In this document: one piece after another, positions 1 to 7,896 of the stretch
Layout of the letters: each line of letters starts with the position of its first letter
Position numbering within the stretch: the stretch's first letter is position 1
Program-made: the position numbers and the translations under genes
The notes under the pieces: model-generated
What the model saw: the letters and a program-made list of their open reading frames with translations, nothing else
Databases searched by the model: none
What the model was told of the DNA's origin: nothing
Virus record (IMG/VR): IMGVR_UViG_3300009151_000019
Span: 1-35,628 of that record
Source: a virus
Strand: one strand, 5' to 3'
Length of the DNA: 35,628 bases

Positions 1-123
1 TAAAGACCCCATGCAATTGAAGTTGTAGCAGCTTGGATAGCTGAATCAATTTCTCTTGTAAGTGCTTTAATGAACGCGCCTTTTTCATTTTCAGAAGCTT
101 CAGCAGTTTCATTGTCAACAGAA
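1..123. repeat. 123-bp terminal direct repeat, left copy
   Basis: These bases are identical to 35506-35628. The repeat lies inside the major capsid gene, and the capsid frame runs through it without a break when the ends are joined. This shows the sequence is circular or circularly permuted. The likeliest explanation is overlap left by assembling a circular map, because a physical terminal repeat inside a capsid gene would be unusual. Confidence 0.95.
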
Positions 124-386
124 GCTAAAGCGTAATCTCTTACTCTTGTAAGAACAAAGTCCTTATATACAGAAGAAGTTTTGTTAGCTTGAGCTGTTGC
201 GAAAGAAGCTGAACGTCCCTGAGGATTTCCGATTTGAATAGGCACAGGCAACACTTTACCGTAAAAGTTTTTATCTTTTGGTAGCATTGCATATAAAGGA
301 AAATCCTTGTATGTCATGTTTTCTACACGTTGAGCCGTGTAATACTCTTTTAAAATTGGCGCTGCTGCTGCGATACTTAGACCCAT
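1..386 (-). CDS. major capsid protein, N-terminal part (continues at the right end)
   Basis: This is the start of the major capsid gene, residues 1-128. The ATG at 386 follows a strong GGAGG ribosome site and lies 12 bases after the scaffold stop. Translation runs off the left edge and continues at 35505 in the same frame (...SIAWGLYGDGSG...), giving a 406-residue protein. The length, the position after portal and scaffold, and the Ala/Gly/Ser-rich body suit an HK97-fold coat protein forming the icosahedral shell. The N-terminal helix and the long polar segment at residues 40-80 fit the N-arm and E-loop region of such proteins, though that assignment is inferred. It should be read together with the entry at 34671-35628. 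Confidence 0.85.
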   Translation of the reverse strand, partial: MGLSIAAAAPILKEYYTAQRVENMTYKDFPLYAMLPKDKNFYGKVLPVPIQIGNPQGRSASFATAQANKTSSVYKDFVLTRVRDYALASVDNETAEASENEKGAFIKALTREIDSAIQAATTSIAWGL

Positions 387-398
387 TTGGTCCTCCGA

Positions 399-1319
399 TT
401 AGATGTAGTTGTTAATAAGATAATTTAGTTCGTCTTGATCACTTGAAAACTTAGGCTTACCCGCTGGCTCCGTACCCGCGCGATGTCCGTTATTTGTCAA
501 AGTAACCGCTTCATCTTCTAACTGTTCATCTTCATCGTTTGACTGACTAGGTGCCTTTTCCTTAATTCCGTCTTCCTTGATGGCTTTAAGTATGAAATCA
601 CGTAGATATTTTGATTGTAACGCATCTTTAACATTTTTAGCAAGTGTCTCATCTGTTTTTTTAATTGCGTCATCAATACTCATCATGTTTTCTTGTGCGT
701 ACTCCTCACCATATTGCTCAACGTCAGCGTTAAACTGAGCGTTAATTAAATCAAAAGCAGCGTCTGATCCCTTAAGCGCATCAACCAATGGATGCTTTTC
801 TGCAAGAACTTTTGCTTGCTCACTAATTTTTACCTTAAAGTCTGCAACAGCTTTCTTGCTTGCTTCAGCTCCAGCTTCCTTTGCTTTTTCCGCGTCCATT
901 TGTTCGCGTACTAACTTGGCAATAGCTTCTGGAGACATGTCTTTAAGTTCAGCTTTCTTTTCTCCATCGGTTAAATCATCGTCCATTGCCTCAAGTGCCA
1001 TCTTGATAACATCGTCTTGAGTCATTCCTTTTTGTCTAGACAGTTCCTTGATGGGATTTTTAGCGTCTAGGATACTGGCTTTATTACTTGTATCTCCGAG
1101 TTTTTGCTCAAGTTCTTTGATTCGCTTTTGTTGGGCAAATAATTCTCGACGATGCTTCTGCTCTCTTTCGATTCTATCGAGCTGAGAGCTTTCTTCTTTT
1201 GGTTCGGTTGCTTTTTCTTGTGGTGCTGCTGATGCTTCTGTTCCTTTTCCTTCAATTAGTGCCTCGATTGTTGGAAGTGGACTTGATTCCACTGGCGTGT
1301 TTACTGCTCTGATTCCCAT
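399..1319 (-). CDS. putative capsid assembly scaffold protein
   Basis: This 306-residue, highly charged protein lies between portal and major capsid, the classical scaffold position. It is rich in Glu, Lys, Gln and Ala. Residues about 40-75 (ESSQLDRIEREQKHRR...) form a predicted coiled coil, and long helical stretches follow to about residue 250. No enzymatic motif is visible. Scaffolds line the inside of the procapsid, set its curvature and are lost or cleaved before DNA fills the head. The ATG at 1319 has an AAGGAT ribosome site, 13 bases after the portal stop. Sequence identity to a named scaffold family was not recognised; the call rests on position, size and composition. Confidence 0.7.
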   Translation of the reverse strand: MGIRAVNTPVESSPLPTIEALIEGKGTEASAAPQEKATEPKEESSQLDRIEREQKHRRELFAQQKRIKELEQKLGDTSNKASILDAKNPIKELSRQKGMTQDDVIKMALEAMDDDLTDGEKKAELKDMSPEAIAKLVREQMDAEKAKEAGAEASKKAVADFKVKISEQAKVLAEKHPLVDALKGSDAAFDLINAQFNADVEQYGEEYAQENMMSIDDAIKKTDETLAKNVKDALQSKYLRDFILKAIKEDGIKEKAPSQSNDEDEQLEDEAVTLTNNGHRAGTEPAGKPKFSSDQDELNYLINNYI

Positions 1320-1332
1320 TTAACTATCCTTG

Positions 1333-3204
1333 TTACTGTTGCGGCATTGGTGCCGGTGTTTGTGCTGATTGTTGCCCGGGCGTGATTGATGTTCCTGGAT
1401 TGCCTGGTTGTTGCCCTACTGTTACTTGAGCTTGTGGATTTCCAACTGGAGGCAGTGCCATTTGTTGAAGCATGTCCGCATCTTCTACCCAACGTAAAAG
1501 CATCTCTAGCTTTTCTGGCTCCAGGCTTTGGTGTTTCATTTTTAGCCATACTTGCTGGAATAGCTTTTTACCATAGTCTAATGCTTGTTGAGGCATAGGT
1601 GGATTATACTTACCTTCATCAATAATATCGTACATGACTGCCATAATGTCGTCAGTCGCAGCATTGTTGTATTGTGTAAATTGATCAAGGTCTGGAAAAT
1701 CCATTAAGCTTGAAGCCTGATTGCGATCTAACATTCCAATGGACATTAAATCTTTAATATCTTCAATTTTTCCTTCTGGAGTATTTTGTAAAAAGTTAGT
1801 TGGAAATACCCTCATACTCCACTGGTCACGCTGAAGATCAATTTCAGACCATTTGATATCTTCAATTTCTTTATTGTTAAAAGCAGTTACACTTAACCCC
1901 TTATCTTTTTTAGATACCAATTCAGACATAAGGATGAATTTTTTTGCACTTGAAACCATGAAGTGATCATAGTCCTGAGAAACAATTGAAAACCTATCTG
2001 CTTCGATATTGTTAAAAGTCCTTAATGCTTTACCAGAATCTAATCCAGCAGGCTTTTGACCTGTAACAGACATTTGAGACAATCCAACTAAATCAAAAGC
2101 ACGCTCATAAAGTCTTTGTAATTGCTCAAATAACACAGGAGGAATAGCCATTAATTGATCATAAGTTGGCTTCATACCTTGATAAGTAATAATTCCACCA
2201 ATTTCATTATTTAAATGTTGTTTAACAATCTTAGAGTTGGCATCTAAAAAGATTTTTGGAATCGATCCAAGGTGCATAGAAAGCTGAATAACTTTTAAAA
2301 GTTTATTAATTTCATACTGAATCCCAGTTAAGATCTCAGCAATACCTTGACCATAAAAACCAAAAGGTCTGCGATTCCATCTAAAGAATTCAAAAGGAAA
2401 CCAGTCGTGAGTCCATTCTTCAGATACAAGCTCTCCTGAATCACAAGAAATAATATGCAACCCATCGCCTGCATCGGGACCACTTGGAAGCTTCCAGGCT
2501 TCGATAACAACAGTCATTTGATCTAAACCTGAATAAAGATAAGTAATGTCGTTATCTGCTTTAGCATCGTCAATAATTACTGCTTTTTTTGGATACAACG
2601 CTTTGAGTGTACGGCGCGGAACAACCTTCATCTGATATAAAGAAATTGGGTCGTCGTACATACATTCAACTTCATCAACAACCAATTCATCAATAAAAAC
2701 TCGTTCTGCACATATTGCCGTTTTGTATCTGCCTTCTTTGACTAAACGTTTGCCTTTAAAAAACTTAACAGCTCCTGTTCCCATAATTGCAGCATCTTTA
2801 AAAACTCTTTGCCCAACTTGATACATATTGTTCTCTTCAAATGTTCCATCGGTATAGAGTTGAAGTTTCTCAGCTTCTTTTTTAAGTTTGTAATTACCTT
2901 TATAAGTTAAAAATTGCGGACGCGGCTTTGACTTTCCTATTCTTGCCGTAGCCGTATCAATCGCTGATTGAATAATATTCATAGTCAAGGTTCTGTCGGT
3001 TAACGTATTAGAGTACTGATAAGGTCTTAAGCCTGAAATCTCAGAGTTTCCATAAAGGCGAACATGTCTTAAATTTCTATCAGTCACACCGCCAGATTGA
3101 CGGTTTTTTAAAGCTGTGATGTGATCAAACAAAGCCTTAGCGCGCTCTTTCTTGTCTGTGTATTCCCACCAGATCTTTGATTGGTCGTTAAAAAGTATTG
3201 CCAT
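1333..3204 (-). CDS. portal protein (head-tail connector)
   Basis: This 623-residue protein lies between TerL and scaffold. The size fits the large portals of short-tailed phages, which form a dodecameric ring at one capsid vertex, admit DNA during packaging and join the tail. A typical portal pattern is visible: an N-terminal helical region with RNLRHVRLYGN (about residues 43-53), a central region of alternating strands, and a long helical section around residues 300-400 (YEINKLLKVIQLSMHLGSIP, LYERAFDLVGLSQMSVTGQ). The C-terminal 50 residues are rich in Gln and Pro and look disordered. The start at 3204 has a GGGAGG ribosome site. The call is by context and pattern, not by a short diagnostic motif. 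Confidence 0.82.
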   Translation of the reverse strand: MAILFNDQSKIWWEYTDKKERAKALFDHITALKNRQSGGVTDRNLRHVRLYGNSEISGLRPYQYSNTLTDRTLTMNIIQSAIDTATARIGKSKPRPQFLTYKGNYKLKKEAEKLQLYTDGTFEENNMYQVGQRVFKDAAIMGTGAVKFFKGKRLVKEGRYKTAICAERVFIDELVVDEVECMYDDPISLYQMKVVPRRTLKALYPKKAVIIDDAKADNDITYLYSGLDQMTVVIEAWKLPSGPDAGDGLHIISCDSGELVSEEWTHDWFPFEFFRWNRRPFGFYGQGIAEILTGIQYEINKLLKVIQLSMHLGSIPKIFLDANSKIVKQHLNNEIGGIITYQGMKPTYDQLMAIPPVLFEQLQRLYERAFDLVGLSQMSVTGQKPAGLDSGKALRTFNNIEADRFSIVSQDYDHFMVSSAKKFILMSELVSKKDKGLSVTAFNNKEIEDIKWSEIDLQRDQWSMRVFPTNFLQNTPEGKIEDIKDLMSIGMLDRNQASSLMDFPDLDQFTQYNNAATDDIMAVMYDIIDEGKYNPPMPQQALDYGKKLFQQVWLKMKHQSLEPEKLEMLLRWVEDADMLQQMALPPVGNPQAQVTVGQQPGNPGTSITPGQQSAQTPAPMPQQ

Positions 3205-3218
3205 AAATCCTCCCTTGA

Positions 3219-3494
3219 TTATCTAGCAGAAGCAAATAAAATGTCTTCGTCCATATTATCAAGATCTTCTGCCTTAGTGGTAGGAATTTCTGCCTGAGAA
3301 GGCGCAAAGTTCATTGATTTATCATCATAATAAGCCAATGGACTCATTTGAATCACTGTGCCATCGGGTAAATTAAGCTGACTGATTTTGTTTTTAACAC
3401 AAATGTCTACATATTCTTGAAGTTTGTTACCAGCTATCATCGCTGAGCGTTTCGTGACCTTCGAAAAAGTGGTCTTCGGTTCTTTGTTGTTCAT
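3219..3494 (-). CDS. small hypothetical protein overlapping the terL 3' end
   Basis: This 91-residue protein starts at the ATG at 3494, chosen because a GGAGG ribosome site stands 5-6 bases upstream. Longer readings would run back through terL coding sequence. The gene overlaps the end of terL by 68 bases in another frame and stops 14 bases before portal. The C-terminal third is acidic (TTKAEDLDNMDEDILFA). No family was recognised. Its place between terminase and portal suggests a packaging or head accessory protein, but that is inference only. Confidence 0.65.
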   Translation of the reverse strand: MNNKEPKTTFSKVTKRSAMIAGNKLQEYVDICVKNKISQLNLPDGTVIQMSPLAYYDDKSMNFAPSQAEIPTTKAEDLDNMDEDILFASAR

Positions 3495-4887
3495 CGTATT
3501 CCTCCATTTTGTTTGATAAATCTTGAAAGTATTCGGGTGTACCCAGTGCATAAGTTGGAAGCGGTAATTCAGCCATATATGAATAGGTCTTTCTCCAGGC
3601 GTAAAGAGTTCCATCTGATATGTGATTCTGGCAGCGTGGATCTTCTTTGTCCGTGATTTGTCCTTTAATAGACAGCCATTGCAAAGCTTTCCACTCTTCT
3701 TCAAGTGAGTTGCATGAATCTTTAATAAATTTAAGCGCACCCGTTATTACATCGTCTTTTAGCAAACGCAGATAAGTTGCCTTACCTAGCTTTTCGGCTA
3801 TTTCAATTTCAGGTAAACCCATTCTATTCTTCATTTCTTCGATACCTTGTTTGTTGGCACCGTCGATTACTAAATTAGTTATAGGATATTTAGTTTTTAT
3901 TTCTTTGATTGTGCTGGCAACGTCCGTGAAGTCTTGCTCTGTTTCTTTATGCGCATAGACAACAAACGCAGCTTTAACGCTATGTGAAGCCGCAACAACA
4001 GAGTAAGAAGAGGCATCATTAAAGCCAAGATCCACACCGAGAACATAATACCAATCTCTAGCGTGAGGTAATACGTCAACAAACTGCATCTTCTGAGCTG
4101 GGATAATAAGTAAATCGTCATCACTGCACCATTCGTTAAGATAATGGGTTCTAAACCAACTAGCTTTAATGATATCAGGATTTATGGTGGTCATTTCGTT
4201 TATTTCTTCAGTCCATTGCTTGACCATGAAGGGATTATCGTAAGCAGTCCATTTGTGAACAGACCAAGCGATAGACTTATCAGTTCCAGTCGTAACCTTT
4301 TCAAAATAAGTATTGGGAATGTTTTCGCAAGTCCCTAGCAATGTTAACCATGACTGCGGACGTAAATCGGCAAGGGCAGGACGTAGCTTCTGATTAACAA
4401 ATGACTCTAGATCTATGTTCATTGAGCCAGCTTCATCGATCGAAACCTTTCTAAGCTTTTGTCCAAGGACTTTAGCTAATTCTCTTGGAGAACTATCGAG
4501 ACCAAATAGCCTGGTCCTGCTTCCATTTGGGTAACGGATAATTGATTCAGTTTCATTAAAGATAAGTCCAAGTCCATGCTTTTCATTGATTCCTTTAAAT
4601 ACGTCCCAAATGATTTCTCGGACTGATCCAATAGTGAGTCCAAAGTAAACGGTTCTTGAATTTGGATATTCCAAACAAATTTCGACATGATCCATTGCCT
4701 CTGTATTAGATTTGCCACCTCTTCGGGTAGTATTAATTGCCTTAAATCTAGAGCCTCTATCGTCAAGAACAGCGTTTTGTTTAAAAAACATTGGCTCCCT
4801 AATAGAGATAGTCTTTTCGCCTTTCCTTTTTAGATACTCGGAAAGCAAAATCTCTTCGGGAATATCTTTGTGATGAAAATTAAACAT
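3427..4887 (-). CDS. terL: terminase large subunit (packaging ATPase and nuclease)
   Basis: This 486-residue protein is the DNA-packaging motor, which docks on the portal, pumps DNA with ATP and cuts the concatemer. The N-terminal ATPase shows a Walker A-like loop TTRRGGKSN at residues 53-61 and a Walker B, VSIDEAG, with D151 and catalytic E152. A coupling-motif candidate, LLGTCEN, lies at 183-189. The C-terminal RNase H-like nuclease has D286 (GVDLGFND), D342 (VIDGAN) and D425 (HISDGTLYAW), the three metal-binding acids expected. The length is usual for the family. The start overlaps the stop of the upstream ORF (TAATG). The C-terminal tail after residue 450 is acidic and overlaps the next gene. 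Confidence 0.93.
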   Translation of the reverse strand: MFNFHHKDIPEEILLSEYLKRKGEKTISIREPMFFKQNAVLDDRGSRFKAINTTRRGGKSNTEAMDHVEICLEYPNSRTVYFGLTIGSVREIIWDVFKGINEKHGLGLIFNETESIIRYPNGSRTRLFGLDSSPRELAKVLGQKLRKVSIDEAGSMNIDLESFVNQKLRPALADLRPQSWLTLLGTCENIPNTYFEKVTTGTDKSIAWSVHKWTAYDNPFMVKQWTEEINEMTTINPDIIKASWFRTHYLNEWCSDDDLLIIPAQKMQFVDVLPHARDWYYVLGVDLGFNDASSYSVVAASHSVKAAFVVYAHKETEQDFTDVASTIKEIKTKYPITNLVIDGANKQGIEEMKNRMGLPEIEIAEKLGKATYLRLLKDDVITGALKFIKDSCNSLEEEWKALQWLSIKGQITDKEDPRCQNHISDGTLYAWRKTYSYMAELPLPTYALGTPEYFQDLSNKMEEYDEQQRTEDHFFEGHETLSDDSW

Positions 4888-5165
4888 TATTTCTTTGTAT
4901 TCTTGCGGTGAGGTTTGCTGACAGGCGCAACAGAATCAGACTTGTCAAACGTCTTAACTACTTCTTTTCTTATAATTGCAAAGCGAATGTTGGCTGTAAA
5001 GACAAGAACATCTTCTAACCAATCGGGGTGTGAAACGGTTACAACGTGTTCATGAAGCACTAATTTCACACCAGGAATGATCTCTTCGCTAATAGTGTTA
5101 AGATTGATTTTCTTTTCAGTCGGCACTTGGATCGCTTGATAAACGGATATTTTGTCTAATTTCAT
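4887..5165 (-). CDS. hypothetical protein between GNAT-like gene and terL
   Basis: This 92-residue protein sits in the packaging cluster. Its ATG overlaps the upstream stop (ATGA) and its stop overlaps the terL start (TAATG), so all three are probably translationally coupled. The body reads as a small beta-rich domain (VKLVLHEHVVTVSHPDWLED, then VLVFTANIRFAIIR). The last 20 residues are basic (SKPHRKNTKK), which could contact nucleic acid. No family was recognised. Confidence 0.7.
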   Translation of the reverse strand: MKLDKISVYQAIQVPTEKKINLNTISEEIIPGVKLVLHEHVVTVSHPDWLEDVLVFTANIRFAIIRKEVVKTFDKSDSVAPVSKPHRKNTKK

Positions 5166-5611
5166 ATTCTTTCCCTTATTTGTTGCACGTAACTATCTAC
5201 AATTACTTTGTTATAATATTTCTTTAGCCTTGCTGGTCGGATGTCGTCTGAAACGTGAGAAATAGCTAGGCTGTCTTTTGTCTTAATAACTTCTACCAGG
5301 TTCTTTAATAAACCAAGACCGCGAAAGTCTCTTCTAATGTGTGCATAGTGGATAATGTCATATAAGCCCACTGACTGCTCAAATATGATAAACCCATATA
5401 TCAAGTCAGAATCTTCTGGATCGACTATCACAAGCGTTTTGGCATGGTCTAACAAGGCGTTTATAACCTTATTGTGACCAGTGAAAAAAGAATCTCTATT
5501 GTTTCTTCTTATACAGGTGGATGAATCGAAATAACTAAATAGAACCGTTTTGGCAATATAGTCACGATCGCTCTTAATCATTTCTCTTACTATGAACTTA
5601 GCTATTGACAT
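5162..5611 (-). CDS. GNAT-like acetyltransferase-fold protein in the packaging cluster
   Basis: This 149-residue protein starts at the ATG at 5611 with an AAGGAAGAT ribosome site, 14 bases inside the end of terS. The sequence HIRRDFRGLGLLKNLVEVIK at 91-110 matches motif A of GNAT folds (R-x-x-G-x-G/A before a helix), which binds the acetyl-CoA pyrophosphate. RLKKYYNKVIVDSYV near the C terminus matches the usual closing strand region. Related GNAT-fold proteins occur in virion clusters of T7-like phages, where their role may be structural rather than catalytic. A second GNAT-like gene lies at 29471-29842. Confidence 0.6.
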   Translation of the reverse strand: MSIAKFIVREMIKSDRDYIAKTVLFSYFDSSTCIRRNNRDSFFTGHNKVINALLDHAKTLVIVDPEDSDLIYGFIIFEQSVGLYDIIHYAHIRRDFRGLGLLKNLVEVIKTKDSLAISHVSDDIRPARLKKYYNKVIVDSYVQQIRERI

Positions 5612-6041
5612 GATCTTCCTTGAGTTCAATTCGCCTTTCTTCTTTAGCGGTAATAATTTGCTTAACTCGCTTTTCTAATTCTTTATCCGTTATCTTTGCA
5701 GCTGCCAATAATAAATCGTCCGCGTTATCGCGCCACTTGTAACGGTTTTTCATAATCAAATTAAAGGTTTGAAAGTTAAATGTTTTGACTTCTTTTATGT
5801 GCTTAGTATCTTCTATGGCTGCTTGCTCCCAGAAATAAAACGATTTCCAGTAAGCAACGCGAAGACATACTTCAAATTCTAAATGGCGCATTGACCATAA
5901 TGATAATGCTTCTGGTACATTATTAATTACAGCAGCAAAAGACTCTATTGAACCACCTTCGGCACAATGAGCTAATAACATTTCACAATATTTGGGATCA
6001 TATTTGGAAAGAAAATATTCTAAAGCATCGTCACTAATCAT
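5598..6041 (-). CDS. terS: putative terminase small subunit
   Basis: This 147-residue protein is the first gene of the leftward late operon, upstream of terL. The ATG at 6041 is preferred because it has an AGAGGAA ribosome site; a further-upstream TTG at 6083 has none. Residues about 25-55 (EGGSIESFAAVINNVPEALS) look like a helix-turn-helix segment. The following W-x3-H-x-EF and WKSFYFWEQ pattern is typical of small terminase or DNA-packaging proteins that recognise the packaging site. The C terminus is a charged helix (KRVKQIITAKEERRIELK) of the kind that forms oligomers. Confidence 0.7.
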   Translation of the reverse strand: MISDDALEYFLSKYDPKYCEMLLAHCAEGGSIESFAAVINNVPEALSLWSMRHLEFEVCLRVAYWKSFYFWEQAAIEDTKHIKEVKTFNFQTFNLIMKNRYKWRDNADDLLLAAAKITDKELEKRVKQIITAKEERRIELKEDHVNS

Positions 6042-6076
6042 AAATTCCTCTTTTAACTTTTTATAGGCTAGTAACT

Positions 6077-6126
6077 TGCCCAAATTACGTCAATCAATAT
6101 TTATATAGCACGCGCTGCCCAAATTA
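6077..6126. repeat. two 11-bp direct repeats in the late leader
   Basis: The 11-mer TGCCCAAATTA occurs at 6077-6087 and again at 6116-6126, 39 bp apart, within the leader of the late transcript between the candidate promoter and the terS start. The spacing is near four helical turns. Such pairs can bind a regulator on one DNA face, but no protein can be assigned. Confidence 0.6.
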
Positions 6127-6137
6127 TACTATTTTAT

Positions 6138-6166
6138 ATTATTTTATACTGAATTATATATTTCAA
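6138..6166 (-). promoter_or_regulatory. candidate leftward late promoter
   Basis: On the minus strand TTGAAA (6166-6161) is followed after 17 bases by AATAAT (6143-6138), each one base from the sigma70 consensus. Further TATAAA and TATAAT hexamers follow at 6121-6148 in an extremely AT-rich tract, so the exact -10 is uncertain. The next gene is terS, about 95 bases downstream. No phage RNA polymerase gene is present, so host polymerase is expected to act here. Confidence 0.5.
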
Positions 6167-6198
6167 TAACTTGTAGTGAATTATTTTTACACTTTTAT

Positions 6199-6227
6199 TT
6201 GACAATGAATGCGGATTAAATTAAATT
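6199..6227 (+). promoter_or_regulatory. candidate rightward early promoter
   Basis: A perfect TTGACA (6199-6204), 17-base spacer and TAAATT (6222-6227, 4 of 6) point into the early region. The first start codon is at 6264. The spacer holds the sequence CAATGAATG-CGGATTAAA, whose two halves recur in inverse orientation at 10461-10496. The promoter is back to back with the leftward late promoter. Confidence 0.55.
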
Positions 6228-6263
6228 ATCTTTATCAGAAAAACTTAACCATGGGGCATACTT

Positions 6264-6533
6264 ATGAAAATCGAATCTTTTGCAATTTACGCTAATAAAG
6301 ACACATTTAACGAGCGTGTAATCACTACTTTTTCTATTAAAAACGATGACATGAACAAAACTTCTGCTATTGAGCAATCAGATATTCTTGAAATGCTACA
6401 AGTTATTGCCGACGGTGGGACAATTTCAGCAACTTCCTTTTCAACTATTAATTCAAACGAGCAAGATGAAGAGTTTGACATTGCTCAAATGCAAAAAAGA
6501 ATGAATAAATTTCTTTACCTTGGGGGCTTATAA
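6264..6533 (+). CDS. hypothetical early protein
   Basis: This 89-residue protein is the first product of the rightward transcript. The start at 6264 has a GGGGC ribosome site, and the stop overlaps the next start (TAATG). The protein is mildly acidic with a central run EMLQVIADGGTISATSFS and a C-terminal charged stretch. No family or motif was recognised. The position suggests an early host-takeover or regulatory function, but nothing in the sequence proves it. Confidence 0.6.
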   Translation: MKIESFAIYANKDTFNERVITTFSIKNDDMNKTSAIEQSDILEMLQVIADGGTISATSFSTINSNEQDEEFDIAQMQKRMNKFLYLGGL

Positions 6534-6724
6534 TGACTAAAGAACATAGCTATCGAGTTAATGGAGAATCTTTCTTTGAGAAATCAGACCTAGAGGCAAT
6601 TGTTATTTACCTAGAATCGATTCCAGTTTCTTATGAAGATCAAAAACTTGATATTTTAGAACTTATTAATAAATGCAGACTTGAAATGCGTTACATTGAA
6701 TATACTAAGCAGCGCCCAGCTTAA
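6533..6724 (+). CDS. hypothetical early protein
   Basis: This 63-residue protein has its ATG overlapping the previous stop (TAATG), with GGGGGC as ribosome site inside the upstream gene, so the two are coupled. It is charged and predicted mostly helical (KSDLEAIVIYLESIP, DILELINKCRLEMRYIEY). No motif was recognised. Confidence 0.6.
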   Translation: MTKEHSYRVNGESFFEKSDLEAIVIYLESIPVSYEDQKLDILELINKCRLEMRYIEYTKQRPA

Positions 6725-6758
6725 ACACAACATGTTAATTATATTGAAAATTAGTCTC

Positions 6759-6774
6759 GGGGAGGGCGCTCCCC
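6759..6774 (+). other. GC-rich hairpin just before the HNH gene
   Basis: GGGGAG (6759-6764), a GGCG loop and CTCCCC (6769-6774) form a perfect 6-bp stem in an otherwise AT-rich leader. It has no following T-run on either strand, so it is unlikely to be a simple terminator. It ends four bases before the GGGAG ribosome site of the HNH gene and could control its translation or protect the processed RNA. Confidence 0.6.
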
Positions 6775-6786
6775 TTGGGAGATTTA

Positions 6787-7056
6787 GTGAAAAATTATAA
6801 ATCAGACTTACCCTGCATTGCCTGTGGCGACCAGGGTGAAGATAGAATCTGCCTTCATCATGTTAAAACCAGAGGATCCGGTGGATCGGACAACGCTTGG
6901 AACCTTATGTCTTTATGTCAAAAGCATCATAATGAAATCCACCAAAAAGGCACGCCTCACTTTATTGAAAAGTATTATAAGGCTGAATTATGGATGATAG
7001 CTAGTGGATGGAAATTTGATGAATATTTAAGGAAGTGGACACATGAAAAGGAGTAG
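6787..7056 (+). CDS. HNH endonuclease
   Basis: This 89-residue protein begins at the GTG at 6787, chosen because GGGAG lies 5 bases upstream; an upstream TTG at 6775 lacks a ribosome site and overlaps a hairpin. The sequence shows the zinc pair C10-x2-C13, the paired histidines H24-H25 followed by TRGSGGSDN, N39 in WNLMSLC, C44, H47-H48 and H52. This is a full HNH (beta-beta-alpha metal) nuclease core that nicks or cuts DNA with a divalent metal. Small phage HNH proteins of this form act in recombination or packaging. The gene overlaps the next by 14 bases. Confidence 0.82.
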   Translation: MKNYKSDLPCIACGDQGEDRICLHHVKTRGSGGSDNAWNLMSLCQKHHNEIHQKGTPHFIEKYYKAELWMIASGWKFDEYLRKWTHEKE

Positions 7057-7597
7057 GGCGGATTTTGTTTTGATAGTTATAAATTCATGTGATGCGGTTA
7101 AAGATAAGTTTGGACACTTTACTAGAAAAGAAGCATTTGGAAACATTATGGACTCTATTAGTAGAAGTGCCCGATTTAATAAAATATTCCAAGAACTTAT
7201 AGATTCTGGCGAAATTGTGTCGATTGGCGGAAAGGTTTACAAGTTAAATGAAACAATCTTAAAAAGCCAGGTTGTTAAACAAAAAGAAGCTGATTTAACC
7301 ATGAAGGTTGCGGATGTTTCTAGGACTGTAATTGATCACTTAAATAGGTCAATTGGATCTAATTTTAGAACAGGCGGCAAGACTCAGACCCTCGTAAGTG
7401 CAAGATTAAGGGATGGGTTTAAAATTAATGATTTCCTGCTGGTAATAGATAAGAAGGTCCTGGACTGGCGGGGCACTAAGTTTGAGCCTTATTTGCGCCC
7501 AATTACATTGTTTGGGACGAAGTTTGAAAGTTACTTGAACCAAGAATCAAAGGTTACTCGATTAGAGAATATGGATTTTGATAAATACTTTAAATAG
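7043..7597 (+). CDS. phage replication protein with Phg_2220_C-type C-terminal domain
   Basis: This 184-residue protein starts inside the HNH gene with the ribosome site GGAAG. Residues 95-166 match the conserved phage C-terminal domain (Phg_2220_C) of replisome organisers: VIDHLNR, then an RTGGKT segment, ARLRDGF, FLLVIDKKVLDW and the closing YLRPITLFGTKFESYLN. The N-terminal 70 residues look like a winged-helix segment (FTRKEAFGNI, IFQELIDSGEIVSIGGKVYKL). Such proteins bind the origin and load the host helicase through a loader protein. The N-terminal part is shorter than in most relatives. Confidence 0.75.
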   Translation: MKRSRADFVLIVINSCDAVKDKFGHFTRKEAFGNIMDSISRSARFNKIFQELIDSGEIVSIGGKVYKLNETILKSQVVKQKEADLTMKVADVSRTVIDHLNRSIGSNFRTGGKTQTLVSARLRDGFKINDFLLVIDKKVLDWRGTKFEPYLRPITLFGTKFESYLNQESKVTRLENMDFDKYFK

Positions 7598-7605
7598 GGG
7601 GAAAA

Positions 7606-7896
7606 ATGAGAGAGTTGATACCAGAAACAGATTCGGGCTTTTGTGCCATTACTGCACTGCCTACAAATTACAAATATAACGGAAGCTTTATTATGGTCAA
7701 TTTTTTGACATCGGCTAATAAGCTTTGCGAAAAGTACCCCGATAAAAACTTTGATGAAGCTTTAGAGATTATTCTAAGCGCTCAAGTCTATCGTGTCAGT
7801 TTTGGTGAAAATAGAATGAATCCAGAAGAGTTAAAAAAAATGGATAACGTGGAGTCTATATGGAAAACAAAAATAAAGAAATTGCTGGGAAAATAG
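7606..7896 (+). CDS. hypothetical protein in the replication cluster
   Basis: This 96-residue protein has a strong GGGGGA ribosome site and overlaps the start of the next gene by 37 bases. The C-terminal half (LKKMDNVESIWKTKIKKLL) is basic and helical; the middle shows KNFDEALEIILSAQVYRV. No family was recognised. It lies between a replisome organiser and a possible helicase loader, so a replication role is plausible. Confidence 0.6.
   Translation: MRELIPETDSGFCAITALPTNYKYNGSFIMVNFLTSANKLCEKYPDKNFDEALEIILSAQVYRVSFGENRMNPEELKKMDNVESIWKTKIKKLLGK

Noticed and set aside
3495-3740. Longer N terminus for the 91-residue gene
   Set aside because: It runs inside terL coding sequence without a ribosome site; the ATG at 3494 has GGAGG.
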